From: Ophiosphaerella korrae
Lineage: Eukaryota > Ascomycota > Dothideomycetes > Pleosporales > Phaeosphaeriaceae
Assembly: GCA_028456385.1 (NCBI GenBank)
Contig: JALNQF010000012.1
Coordinates: 434,001 to 498,000, forward strand
DNA: 64,000 nucleotides
Direction: 5' to 3'
Below the pieces are notes generated by a model that saw nothing but the letters and a program-made list of their open reading frames with translations, did no database searches and was not told the origin of the DNA. Positions 1 to 10,700 of the stretch are shown here, piece by piece; position 1 is the stretch's first letter; the number at the start of each line of letters is the position of its first letter. Made by a program: the position numbers and the translations under genes.

Positions 1-238
1 GCGGGGACGGCTCGGCCAAACAGAATGCGACCGCAGAGCCGCAGGAACCAAACGCATCCCGTCACCGCTTCGGCCACCTCTCTCACTAACCTTAGTCCAG
101 CTTGCCTCGCTTGTTATTGCCCTGACCTCGCCGTGGCTTGTCTTGTGCTGTGACGTGGTAGCGTCGCCTTCCTTTGCGCGTGTTGTGCAGCCTGCCACAT
201 CGACCAGCCGGCAACCCACCTGCTTGTTGCTCACAGCC

Positions 239-1476
239 ATGTCGACTCTGCCGCCCGCCGTCGCCAATGGGGCTTTGGCGGTTGACGGCGCTGCAGCCCA
301 GGCCGACACCATCTCTGCAGACGAGATCGCCCTCTACGACCGCCAGATCCGGCTGTGGGGCGTGCAGGCACAAGAGAAGTGAGCCATCGCGACCCGAATG
401 CTGCGACGGCGCCCAGACTGACACATGACACATGCAGGATTCGCACGGCCAACATCCTCCTCGTCTCTATCAAGGCGCTTGCCAACGAGATCGCAAAGAA
501 CCTCGTCCTCGCCGGCATAGCCTCCATCACCCTGGCCGACCATGGGGTGGTGACAGAGGAGGACCTCGGCGCACAGTTCTTCATCACCGAAGCCGACATT
601 GGCAAGAACCGCGCCGACGCCGCCGCGCCCCAGGTGCAGAAGCTCAATCCGCGTGTCAAGGTCAACGTCATCCCCCGCGATGTGCGCAACGAGCCCAACC
701 CCGGCTTCTACGCCGCCTACGACGTCATCATCGCCACCGACCTCGACTTCATGTCGCTCAGCACCCTCAATGCCGGCGCGCGAGTTGCCCAGAAGCCCTT
801 CTACGCCGGCGCCTCGCACGGCATGTACGGCTACATCTTCGCCGACCTGGTCGACCACAGCTTCGTCATCGAGCGCGAGAAGAGCAACAGAGCCACGCAG
901 ACGGGCCCCGAAAGCACCACCCGCAGGGTCACAGGCATCCAGACCAAGCGCGAGAACGGCAAGGCGATTGAGATGGTCACAAAGCAGGAGCTCTACAGCC
1001 CCCTCATGCTCGTCAAGGACTCGCCCCTCCCCGCCGAAATCAGCAACAACTACAGGCGCCTGAAGAAGGTCCACCCCCTCCTCACCTGCGTGCGCGCCCT
1101 GTGGGAGTACCAGCGCAACGGCCACGGCGTGTATCCCACCCACACCCAGGACGATCTCAAGCTCTTCACCACAATCGCAACGCTCAAGCACAAGGAGCTC
1201 ATCCTGCCGTCCGACACCCTCAAGGCCGAGTTCCTTCGCAGCTTCCTGCAGAATCTCGGCAGCGAGCTGGCCCCCGTGACCGCCTTTCTCGGCGGCCAAC
1301 TTGCTCAGGACGTCATCAATGTGCTTGGCCAGCGCGAGCAGCCGATCCAGAATTTGATGCTGTTTGACGGCGAGGAAAGTGCCGGGCCTGTGTATACGCT
1401 GCATCCCATCTTTCCTGGTACGTCGGTGCCGATTATACCCAGCATGCCGGTGACTGCTCCCGTCGTGGTCAACTAG
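239..1476 (+). CDS. AOS1: SUMO-activating enzyme E1 subunit Aos1 (SAE1-like)
   Basis: Exons 239-378 and 438-1476 give 392 residues. The intron (GTGAGC...CAG, 59 bp) joins in phase to restore the N-terminal block. Seen: the ThiF/E1 signature YDRQIRLWG near residue 37, then a Rossmann-type segment with ANILLVSIKALANEIAKNL and ITLADHGVVTEEDLGAQF. This matches the adenylation half of the SUMO E1. Known for the family: Aos1 pairs with Uba2, which carries the catalytic cysteine; together they adenylate SUMO and pass it to Ubc9, mainly in the nucleus. Aos1 itself has no catalytic cysteine domain, which agrees with the short length here. The similar start of ubiquitin E1 and of the NEDD8 E1 subunit Ula1 was considered, but the size and the DHG-VTEEDLGAQF block favour Aos1. 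The start at 239 is the only ATG close to the conserved block without a long unsupported leader. Confidence 0.93.
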
Positions 1477-1606
1477 GCAGTAAGCAAGTGCAACCACCAA
1501 AACACAAACGAAGGCACCAAGATTCCATTTCCCATTCAGTCGCATCCAGGACAGCGAAAAAGTAGTCACTAGATACCCCGACAGCAAAACACAATCAAAA
1601 GATACC

Positions 1607-3252
1607 CTACTGCTTCTTCCTCTTCTTCTTCCCCTCCTTCTTCCCCTCCTTCTCTCCCTCGTTCTCACCCCTCCCCCTCCCAAACAACACCCAACACAGC
1701 CCCAAAAACGCGCACACAACCGCCCCCACAGTCCCCACCTCCACCCACCCCGCTCTCCGCAAATCCAGCACCGGTACCTCAATCCACTCCACAAGCTCCC
1801 GCTCCCCACTAGGCGGCACATGCATGAAGCGCGTGCGCTCACCGAACAGCGCCTCGTACCCCAGGTGCACGCGGTCAAACGGGTTGCCCGCAACGTTGGT
1901 GCCGTCCTCGATTCTGCACGCCCAGAACACAACGGGCCACGGCACAGGTAGGCGTGCATGCGACGCGTTCGCCGCGGTCAGGTAGCGCGCATGCAGGGGG
2001 ATGTCGACAGTCCAGTGCCCCTTTTCTTGACGCACCGGGTGCGCGATTTCAAAGAGCGCGGTGCTGCCCCACTGCGCGACGACCCAGTCTGGAGCCTCGA
2101 GATCTGAGGCGCCCTCGAGGCTGTGCAGGCGCGTGAGGTGTTTGGACGCGAGGAAGAGCGGGTCGGTGAATTGGTACTTGTCGATGAAGAGGTGGGATGG
2201 CAGTGTGAGGTGCGTGTGCAGTTTGCACGTGGGGTTGGGAGGCATGAGGTGTTGCGCTGGGAAGGTGAGGGCGAGGGTGGGGTGCAGGCCTGTGGGGTGG
2301 TGGAAGGCGGTAGTGTAAGACAGGGGATGGGCTTTGGGGGGGTTGGAGCCGGGTGTTAGGAGCGGGTAGTGGCGTGCTGGGGCCTGGAAGCGCGTTGGTT
2401 CTGGGAGATGTTAGTTATACAGACCAAATGCGAGGGGATCGGGTACGCATGTACTTGGTGATGAGTCTTGGCCGAGGACGGTCAGAAAGCCGCCAAATTG
2501 TATGTCTTCGGGATCGGAGTTGGGCTCGTGAGTTAGCACCCCGATTTCGACTGGCCCGTCTTTTGGATTCCGTGAATTGACCTCCGTCCACCCGTCTTCG
2601 CCTCGTGCGGATGCCCAGTGAGCGGTGATGATAACGGCGCCGCTGATGGGTTCGTAGTCGATATCAACGTACGACGCCGTGGCTAGGTTGGTGACAAGTA
2701 TCTGGCAGTCAAGATCCCTGGTACATATTTGCTGGTTGATGCGTAACAGAACATTGTTGATTGATGGCAAAAAAGTATGGTACTGGGCCTCTATAGTCCT
2801 GCCCCAATTGGACATGAAGACCACTGGCTCATTCGACATGTTACATTTTAAATCGGGATCAATTAACGAGTGCAATTGCTCGCATAGAGCCTGTTGGGTT
2901 GTCGTCCCTTGGGTCGTGAACAGTACATGGAGACCAGGAGAAACACGTGATGTGAATGGAGGTGTAGTCGTGTAGGGCTTAGGAGACGCCCAGCGGATAT
3001 GTATTTGTTGCCATGACCTCAAAGCATCGCTGAACTTTGCAGAATCAGTACCTACGTATTCCACCCATCCAAGATGGAGAAGCATAGTAGACATACCTCG
3101 CTAGGCAGCTCTTCAAGGCCAAAAGTGAAACGGTGTTCCTTGGCCGCATGTACGCCTTTCACCGTGAAGCTGTATCCATCTTTGCTCACTTCAAGCTGGT
3201 CTGGCGTGAATAACTCGGGTTTTGTGACAATATAGGTTATTCGTTGTTTCAT
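1607..3252 (-). CDS. PBN1: GPI mannosyltransferase I subunit Pbn1 (PIG-X family)
   Basis: Three exons on the minus strand: 3252-3097, 3034-2455 and 2400-1607, giving 509 residues. Introns are 62 and 54 bp. The second has a CTAAC branch just before CATCTCCCAG. Phases 0 and 1 fit exactly. The start at 3252 (MKQRITYIV) is preferred over an upstream ATG because it opens the conserved N-terminus. The last third carries the PIG-X/PBN1 core: LFIDKYQF, DLEAPDWVVAQWGS, IPLHARYL, VPWPVVFWAC and NPFDRVHLGYEALFG. A single membrane span follows near residues 470-492, then a Lys-rich cytosolic tail. Known: Pbn1 is an ER membrane glycoprotein that stabilises Gpi14, the first mannosyltransferase of GPI-anchor assembly, and in yeast also supports protease B processing. 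It diverges from the SARAF-type gene; only 218 bp separate the two starts. Confidence 0.9.
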
Positions 3253-3470
3253 GGCGAAGTGAGCATTCACATCTGTTGCGCGACGATGTTGGTGCACCAA
3301 CCATTAAAGTGCGCTATGCTAGTCGTGGCCTAGCGAACGAAGGCTCTGGAATCGCCACTTTGTGTTCACACGGTGTCCTTTTGTGTCTTGCCGCTTTAAG
3401 CTTGCCAGGCTACATGTAGTATATTAGGCCAGAAATTACTCTCCTTGCAAACCCTAGGAACTACTCCAAC
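3253..3470. promoter_or_regulatory. Shared divergent promoter, PBN1 / SARAF-like
   Basis: 218 bp lie between two head-to-head start codons, both supported by conserved N-termini. Any promoter elements for PBN1 and the SARAF-type gene must lie here or inside the genes. A weak TATA-like ATGTAGTATATTAGG sits around 3413-3427, about 50 bases before the plus-strand ATG. No strong motif is otherwise visible. Confidence 0.5.
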
Positions 3471-4480
3471 ATGCATTTACTCAGTTTCTTCTACCCAGCG
3501 CTGCTCGCCTCAAGTGGCGCTGAAGCCCTGCGCTCAGGCTCCAAGGTCAAGCTATCAAACGTACAAAGCCTGACTTTGCGCAAAGACATGCAGACCTCGC
3601 ACCGGCGAGTGTCTGCCATTCCTCAGGTAAGCTAGCATCACCACTCCTCCCACAGTACATGCGCTAATTCATCAACCAGCTCAAATGCATTGGCGGCTCG
3701 GGCCGTGGCCTCTACGACGTAGATGTAATGCGATGCAAGAATGCCGGGTCTGACTACGACGAGAATAACATCCAGTGGACATGTACCGCCTCCCTCCCCG
3801 AAGAATTCAAACTCGGCTCTACCGACGTCATCTGCGAAGGATACGATTACCCCGAGGATCCGTACATTCTCAAAGGCAGCTGTGGCGTAGAGTACAGACT
3901 AGTTCTCACGGATAAGGGACACGAGAAATACGGGAAAGGGAGAGATGGAGGTTGGTGGGGTGGCGACGATGCTGACGGCAGAGAAGGCCCAACGACATTT
4001 GGAGAGAGAATTGCCGCAGCGCTGTTCTGGCTGGTCTTCATTGGAATTGCACTGTGGATTGTATACTCTGCATTCACTGGCTGGGCCCAGGGCCCCGCGA
4101 ACGACGGCGCAGCTGGCAGAAATCGACCAGGATGGGGTGGCGGTGGAGGTGGGGGATGGGGACACGACGATCCTCCGCCACCATACTACGATTCCCAGCC
4201 TGGCTACAACTTCCAACCGGGCTACAATAAGCAAAATTACGGTTCGACGCAGCAGGGCTGGCGACCTGGCTTCTGGTCCGGCGCCCTCGGTGGAGCTGCT
4301 GCTGGCTGGGCGGCGAATCGCGCTGCCAACCGAGGCAATCAGACTAGCAGCAATGGTTGGGGAGGTGGAGGAGGAAACAGATGGGATAATGGAGAGGGTA
4401 GTTCGAGATCTTCATCTGGGTCGAGCTTCTCAAGTACAAGACATGAGAGCACGGGTTTCGGCTCTACCTCGCGCCGTTAG
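3471..4480 (+). CDS. SARAF-like store-operated calcium entry regulator (TMEM66 family)
   Basis: Exons 3471-3626 and 3680-4480 (intron 53 bp, GTAAGC...CCAG, phase 0) give 318 residues. An N-terminal signal peptide (MHLLSFFYPALLASSGAEA) is followed by a lumenal domain with the SARAF pattern: LKCIGGS, VMRCKNAG, IQWTCTASLPEEFKLGSTDVICEGYD and LKGSCGVEYRL, with paired cysteines. One membrane helix lies near residues 182-203. The cytosolic tail is Gly/Trp/Ser-rich, with runs of GGGGG, PPPPYY and RSSSGSS. In animals SARAF sits in the ER membrane and speeds inactivation of STIM-Orai calcium entry. Fungi lack clear STIM/Orai partners, so only an ER or secretory-membrane role can be inferred. The short first exon holds the signal peptide, which supports the 3471 start. 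Confidence 0.85.
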
Positions 4481-5118
4481 GTGTTAGCTATTTTTTACTC
4501 GGTGAAGAATGATACCCCTCTTAGCATAGTTTTGTATTTCAAATCATGGTTCGCTGACTTTGTTGTGCATATTCGCCTCTTTGAAGCTTTGAGATTATGA
4601 CACAACATGTAGTAGTTAGATGTTTCTACGTTGTGAGGCAAGCTGCCAGACAGCCTTGCTCAATATGGTTGGGAAGTTCCAGATCATGTTCTTTACTGTC
4701 GAGAACCGAGACCTTCCCCAAAGGAACGCTTCGCTAGCGAACAGCACCATAATCCACGTCGAGGTTCAACGCAAAAGATCCTAGAGGCGGTCGATCCTTG
4801 CTTGTGGCACATAAGCTTCGCCTTTAATTACTAGATATGACGTCACAGGGTCAGCAATGGTTTTTGGCGACGGCCCCCACTGGTAGCTGTCACGACATGA
4901 GCTTCTCTGCGGGTGGAAACGCCCAAAATGAGAAGCGAAGCACTCAAAAGCTGGACAAACCCCGGCTTGCGACCCTCCAGGACACATGCGAATGACCCTC
5001 CAGGGCATGCGAGCCTCGTACGATATCTAGTCATCTCCTCCATCGGACTAACATCAACATACTCCCAGCCCAGCAGAGCCTAGCTCCTCCTCGCAGTTGC
5101 CGTGGGGCCAGGAAGGCA
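4481..5118. other. Intergenic region, no gene seen
   Basis: 638 bp between the SARAF-type gene and the histidine kinase. It should hold the terminator of the first gene and the promoter and 5' UTR of the second. Short open frames on the minus strand (4781-5239) have no recognisable content. No repeats or RNA gene were found. Confidence 0.6.
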
Positions 5119-7161
5119 ATGCCCCCCTCCTCGGTCCATGGTCGTGGTCGCTCATACCCTCCAAAATCGCCCGTTGCAGCTGTCGTCGATCTCCCGCCAG
5201 CGTCCAATAATTTGGGAGATGACTTGGTCCGCTACTCACCCATTCCTACCTTGCTCTTAGACCATTCCTTCCTCGTCCAACAGGTTTCGGACAGCTATCT
5301 TAACGTGTCAGGCGCAAGCGACAGGGAAAACCTGGTTGGCCAACATGCCTATGACTTGTTCCACAGCGCCGTGACTTTTTCGGCACACATTCCCGCCTAC
5401 CAGGCCTTGCGCATGGTGCAAGACACCGCCTGTGTGCAACAGCTCAAACATCTAACCGACGCCGGCACGGCTTGGACCATTCGTGCTGTTCCCATCATCC
5501 GCTATGATAGCATCACCTACGTCCAAATGGAATTCCAAGACACTACTGAAGAGCATAGGAGACAGCTGGAACAAGAGGAGCGCTTGTGCATGAACGAGAC
5601 CTATCGGATACTCGTCGAAACTGTCAAGGACTATGCCATCTTCATGCTGGATCCAAAGGGTAATGTAGCTACTTGGAATGCTGGTGCTCAGGCCTTCAAA
5701 GGATACAAACCTGGTGACATTATTGGCCGGCACTTTTCTAATTTCTATAGTGCAGAAGACCGTGCAGCTGGGAAGCCGGAGCAAGAACTTCGGGATGCGC
5801 TCCAGGACGGTCGGGTAGAAGATGAAGGATGGCGCTACCGATCGGACGGTTCACGCTTCTGGGCCAATGTTGTCATCACTCCTGTCTACAAGGGTAACAC
5901 CCTCCTTGGTTTCTCCAAAGTCACTAGGGATTTAACCGAAAAGCGGAAGGCCGAGAAAACACTGATAACTGCCTATGAGGAGGCTTCCAAGATGAAGTCT
6001 GAATTTCTCGCGAACATGTCCCACGAGATACGGACGCCAATGCATGGAATGCTATCGGCCTTGACTCTACTTCTCGACACCAAACTCGACGAGAACCAGC
6101 TTGATCTGGCTCACGTCATCCAGGAGTCTGGCAATGTTTTACTTCAAGTCATCAACGACATATTAGACTACAGTAAACTCGCATCTGGAAGTTTTTCCAT
6201 CAACCAGGATATCATAAGTGTCCCCGATATCATTCAATCTGTCTATCGAGGTCAACTCAAGTGTCACAAGTCTGAAGTTAGGCTTGAGAGCGCCATCGAC
6301 CCCAATCTTCCTAGATCTGCCGAAGGCGACAGCCTTCGATATCGTCAAATCGTACAGAACTTCCTAAGCAACGCTACTAAGTTCACCGAAGATGGATATA
6401 TACGAATTGTAGCCAAGTTAGACAAGGAAGATAATGAGTATTATACAATCATGACTCAGGTGGTGGACACGGGCATAGGAATCCCCGCCGAATCCTCCGA
6501 TGCCCTATTTACGCCCTTCACCCAGTTCGACAACTCTGCCACCAAACGCTACAAAGGCACTGGTCTAGGATTAAGCATTTGCAAGTCCCTTTCAGAGCTT
6601 ATGGGTGGTAATATTGGATACTTCCCGAACCCTGAAGGACAGGGCAGTGTTTTTTGGTTTACGGCGAAGCTAAAAAAGAGCAAGCAAGCCAAGACGGTCG
6701 AGATACTTTCTGATAACATGGCAGCACCCCCTTCGCCGGTTCACATCAACTCCATGCACGAGATAAAACTAGCCGCCGCCGGAAAGCGCCTTTTACTCGC
6801 AGAAGACAATCACATCAACCGCAAAGTCATGCTACGCATTCTCGCCGGCCTTGGATTCGACAATGTTGATCTCGCACTGCACGGTAAGGAAGCCGTCACC
6901 AAGGCTAGTCTCATTCCCTCGCCATACGACCTTATCCTCATGGACGTCAACATGCCAGTGCAAGACGGTGTTTCCGCAACAATAGAATTAAGGGCAAAGG
7001 ACATTAAGACCCCAATCGTAGCGATGACCGCCAACGCACTGAAAGGCCAGGCGGAGACGTACATCGCGAAAGGAATGTCAGGCTACATTGCCAAACCCGT
7101 CGACCGCAACCTACTCGTTAAACTCCTCCTCAAATGCCTCAAGCAACCAGGCGACGGATGA
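5119..7161 (+). CDS. PAS-containing hybrid histidine kinase
   Basis: A single exon of 680 residues. Order of parts: a first PAS-like region around residues 30-150 (SPIPTLLLDHSFLVQQVS), a second clear PAS/PAC around 165-280 (DYAIFMLDPKGNVATWN ... FSKVTRDLTEKR), a HisKA dimerisation box with the phospho-acceptor His302 in NMSHEIRTP, an HATPase_c domain (N box QNFLSNATKF, G1 DTGIGIPAE, G2 GTGLGLSI), and a C-terminal receiver domain with acceptor Asp609 in LILMDVNMP and the conserved Lys in AKPVD. All catalytic motifs look intact. Known: such hybrids feed an Ypd1-type phosphotransfer protein and Ssk1/Skn7 regulators. The overall shape recalls the Fos-1/TcsA type, but I cannot fix the subgroup by eye. 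No membrane span is seen, so it is probably cytosolic. The ligand or redox/light input of the PAS domains is not deducible. Confidence 0.93.
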   Translation: MPPSSVHGRGRSYPPKSPVAAVVDLPPASNNLGDDLVRYSPIPTLLLDHSFLVQQVSDSYLNVSGASDRENLVGQHAYDLFHSAVTFSAHIPAYQALRMVQDTACVQQLKHLTDAGTAWTIRAVPIIRYDSITYVQMEFQDTTEEHRRQLEQEERLCMNETYRILVETVKDYAIFMLDPKGNVATWNAGAQAFKGYKPGDIIGRHFSNFYSAEDRAAGKPEQELRDALQDGRVEDEGWRYRSDGSRFWANVVITPVYKGNTLLGFSKVTRDLTEKRKAEKTLITAYEEASKMKSEFLANMSHEIRTPMHGMLSALTLLLDTKLDENQLDLAHVIQESGNVLLQVINDILDYSKLASGSFSINQDIISVPDIIQSVYRGQLKCHKSEVRLESAIDPNLPRSAEGDSLRYRQIVQNFLSNATKFTEDGYIRIVAKLDKEDNEYYTIMTQVVDTGIGIPAESSDALFTPFTQFDNSATKRYKGTGLGLSICKSLSELMGGNIGYFPNPEGQGSVFWFTAKLKKSKQAKTVEILSDNMAAPPSPVHINSMHEIKLAAAGKRLLLAEDNHINRKVMLRILAGLGFDNVDLALHGKEAVTKASLIPSPYDLILMDVNMPVQDGVSATIELRAKDIKTPIVAMTANALKGQAETYIAKGMSGYIAKPVDRNLLVKLLLKCLKQPGDG

Positions 7162-7755
7162 ATAAATTTTTGCAAACCAAATCATACTATGAATGAATAC
7201 ATCGGACTTTAGTTCGCAGTTACGTTGCAATGCATTTGTATGAAACGGTCGCTGCAGTCAGCATATTAAAAAGTTTAGTTTCTCGGGAAAGAAGGAAGAA
7301 AACGATTTGTGCCGCAATACAGGAAGGGGCAGAGGACTCCGCGGCACGTTGCATGTAGTTGCGCATATGGATAGCATCTTGGCATGGCAATCCGCTAAGC
7401 GTACTTATTTCTGTGTATAGGTAGGATAGCAGATGCATATAGTGTTCATGCGTAAATCGCTCTATTGAAGCGTGCCAGCCTTTATTAGTTGAGGTATGTA
7501 TATGAGAAGCCAACACTCGGCACATGTGAAATGTACTAGATCTGCTACTAGCTGTGATTATCTATATGTGCTATAGTAAGTATATGATAGAAATCGCCGA
7601 AGAAATATATCTAAACACACCAACCAGATTGTAATAAAGACCCATCCATCCCATCAAAATACCACACCACCAGAACCGATATAAAGCATTAACATGCGTC
7701 CTAAACAACGCTCGGTATTTCTCTCCCTCACTACCGCCCTATCCCCGACAACCCC
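7162..7755. other. Intergenic region between convergent genes
   Basis: 594 bp between the stop codons of the histidine kinase and the ankyrin-CorA gene. It is AT-rich around 7540-7700 and presumably holds both 3' UTRs. Small open frames here have no recognisable content. Confidence 0.55.
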
Positions 7756-10700
7756 TCACACCCCACGCTCAACATCCGTGCTCCCCCTCAACCTAAACCC
7801 CGTACTTGTCCTCTCAACAGGAGGATGTACCTCCGCACTCAACCGCCCATTTATGCGCCTCGCCTCAAGCCCCTCCGTCTTCCCGCCGCTGCGCACCGTG
7901 CCCCGACTCGTAATAGGCAAGAGGCTGGCACCGCCACCGTACGTAGGAGTGAGATAGCTCTCGATACTGCGGCGCCCATCCGGGCGCGCCGTGCTACACC
8001 CCGTAGACAAAATGCGATCGAAGTCGATGCCCCCATGCGCCTTCTCGTCGCCGGCGCTCGACATATTCCCAGCGTCGTGTCTAACGTCGTGTCTAGCGTC
8101 GTGTCTAGCGTTGTGTCTAGCGTCGCGTCTAGCGCGGCGATCGCGCAAGCGGCGTCTTAGGTCGCGGAAGAAATCACCAAGTACGTCGAAGGAGAGGGCG
8201 ATGGCGATGAAGGGGATGGAGATGGCGAAGCCGATGCCGAACATGTACTTGCTGACAAAGGAGAGGGGGATAGAGGGTTGCTCGCCGCCCGGTTGGTGGG
8301 GGAATTCCTGGATGTTGATTGTGAAGAGGGCGGCGATGAAGGAGAGGGGTAGGAAGATGATGGTGACGATGGTGAAGACCATGATTGTACGGCTTTGGCG
8401 GGCGGTGCCGGCGGCTTGGTCGCGGGCGAAGCGGGCTTCGAAGGCGTTGGCGTGTTTTTGCTTGAGGTCTAGGAGGTCGGTTATGCTTTTGTAGATACGC
8501 TCGGCTTGGATGTCCATGCGTTCTAGATCTCGGATGTGTGTGTCGATTGTTTTTAGCATGTCTTTGAATCTTCGTTTTAGGTCTTGCTGGCGCTTGTTTT
8601 CTTCGCGGTAGATGTCACTTATCGAGGCTTCTAGATCGGGTAAGACGTTTCGTTGATCTTCTAGGACTTTGGCGATCATATTGAGTTCGTCGCGAATGTC
8701 TTTGATCTCAGCAAGAAGATCAGTTTCTGCGCCGATGTCGAGTAGCCGATCGACAAAAAGGGGAGCGTGACGTGAGTTATCGTTAAGACTAAACTGCTCC
8801 TCCTTGATTGGTGGGTCAGTCAGTGCATGGTTGTGCGAGTGGTGTGGCGTATGTCGGCGGTTGAGGTGCTCGCGTTGTCGTCCTTCGGCTTCAAGATGTC
8901 GCGAGAAACGATTCGGCTTACGATGATGTTGTAGCCATGCCGATGCCTGCGCAGAAGCGATATTAAAATCCTCAAATAGCATGGTCTCCGAAGCTAAATT
9001 TTCACCGATGCTAGATTCGAACATGTCCCAGAATTCATAGTCTTCATCTCTGATGCGATGTCTATCAAATACGCCACTACATCGACTGGTAATCATTATT
9101 GCAAGGTCGTACACATTGCCAACAGGATCTCTTGTTTTGCTATTGATATCTTCAATGATGCCGTCAAGAACATTAAGTGGATCGTTGCGTGGCTGTTGCC
9201 ATCGTTGGGGGAAGGCCGTCACAATAAGATCCTTGCCGAGTGACCACATCATAAGTTGGTCCACCATCAATATCTTGGGATCAACTTCTCGCTCATCTGC
9301 GCTTTTGCATTGATATCGGTAGACAACTTGGTCACGATCGCGTGATTGTGTATCAATGTTGTGATAGAAGAATTGATCCAAAGTTCGACGGACATGAAGC
9401 GAGACCTGGGAGCTTGTCAAGTGAGCTCTTAGCAACATTTCATCATATGTCAATGCTTGGTGTGTAACAGGCTTGTGTGCCCAGTCATTGTGCTTGTTCC
9501 GGTTTCTGATTGACGTCGTTCGTGCTATTGCTTCCTGCATTTCCTGGCGCCTGCGATCGGTCTCAAAATGCAGATACGGCATGAATGCAAAAATATTCCC
9601 TTTAGCTACCGAAGCGAGTTCTTTCCTGCCAGGTGATCCAGGAGATTTGAGATGCCCGCTACTATTCAGCGAGGAGCTCATTGTGGGCCGTTTTGGATGG
9701 TGCTCAGCTGGTCTCGTTGGAGTCTCAGTTCCGCCATTCCGCTTGCCAGAAGGCTTCGAGCCACCCCATTTGGGCTGTTTCTTGGTCCTATCCTTCGTCT
9801 TACTTTTGCCTTCTTTGGCGTCCTTGCCGGCTGCAGTCCCTGAGCTACCTGCAGTCCAATCGGTCTGATCTGTGCTCACAGTGCCGGTGCGTACAGGTGC
9901 TCTTGGAAAATTCGGTAGAGGAGCAGTTTCTTGTGCCCCTGCAATTGAGTCGATGCTCAGCCCGAGTCCACTGCTCACAACTATTTGTGGTGGTCCTTGT
10001 TCACCTCCATCTGACGTCTCCGATTCGTCCTGGTTCTTCGGAGCTCGTGGCGTACTCTGACAAAGAGGTCTCATGAAATGTGAGTGTATTTGTTTTCCGC
10101 GATGCTGATGGCTGAACGATCGCTCCAGCGCTTTGAAGCCTTCGACATCACTCGCGCCTTCTTCGATAAATACCTTTGTGAGTAGTGCCTCCACCCAGGC
10201 CATGTTATTAGCTGGTAGGTGTATCCATCTAAACTTCGTCGCCTTGGAATCGCTGGGTAGGATGTTGACTGCTGGTTTCCTTGGGTTGATTGTATCACGG
10301 GCGTAAAGTAGTTCGTACACCGTTCTCTTCGTTACCCTGTTGTCATTGTGAAAATTTCCAAAATCAACAATAGTTGCATGGAAGCCATTGGCGGCTCCCA
10401 AAGCATCTTCGCTCAAAGAGTCGACCTGGTTTGATGGGGCCAATCTGTTGATAATGTCCTTTCGAGCTGGCTTCTTGCTTTGAGCTGCGCGTAGAAACGG
10501 TGTAATACCAAAATTGTCTCTCGCTGCGCGCTTAACATCTTTCCTCTCCAGAAGGCAATTTACAACGTCCAAGTGTCCGGCTTGTGCTGCAACATGCAAT
10601 GGCGTCATCCCGTTGAGCAAGCGTGCATTGATGTCTGCCCTGGCTGTGAGTAGTGTTCGAACAACTTTGACAGAACCCTGTTCGCACGCATTATGCAGCG

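Noticed and set aside
334..1959. A 541-codon open frame on the minus strand opposite AOS1
   Set aside because: It is a GC-driven shadow of the AOS1 coding strand and of PBN1; its translation has no domain and the plus strand matches a known family throughout.
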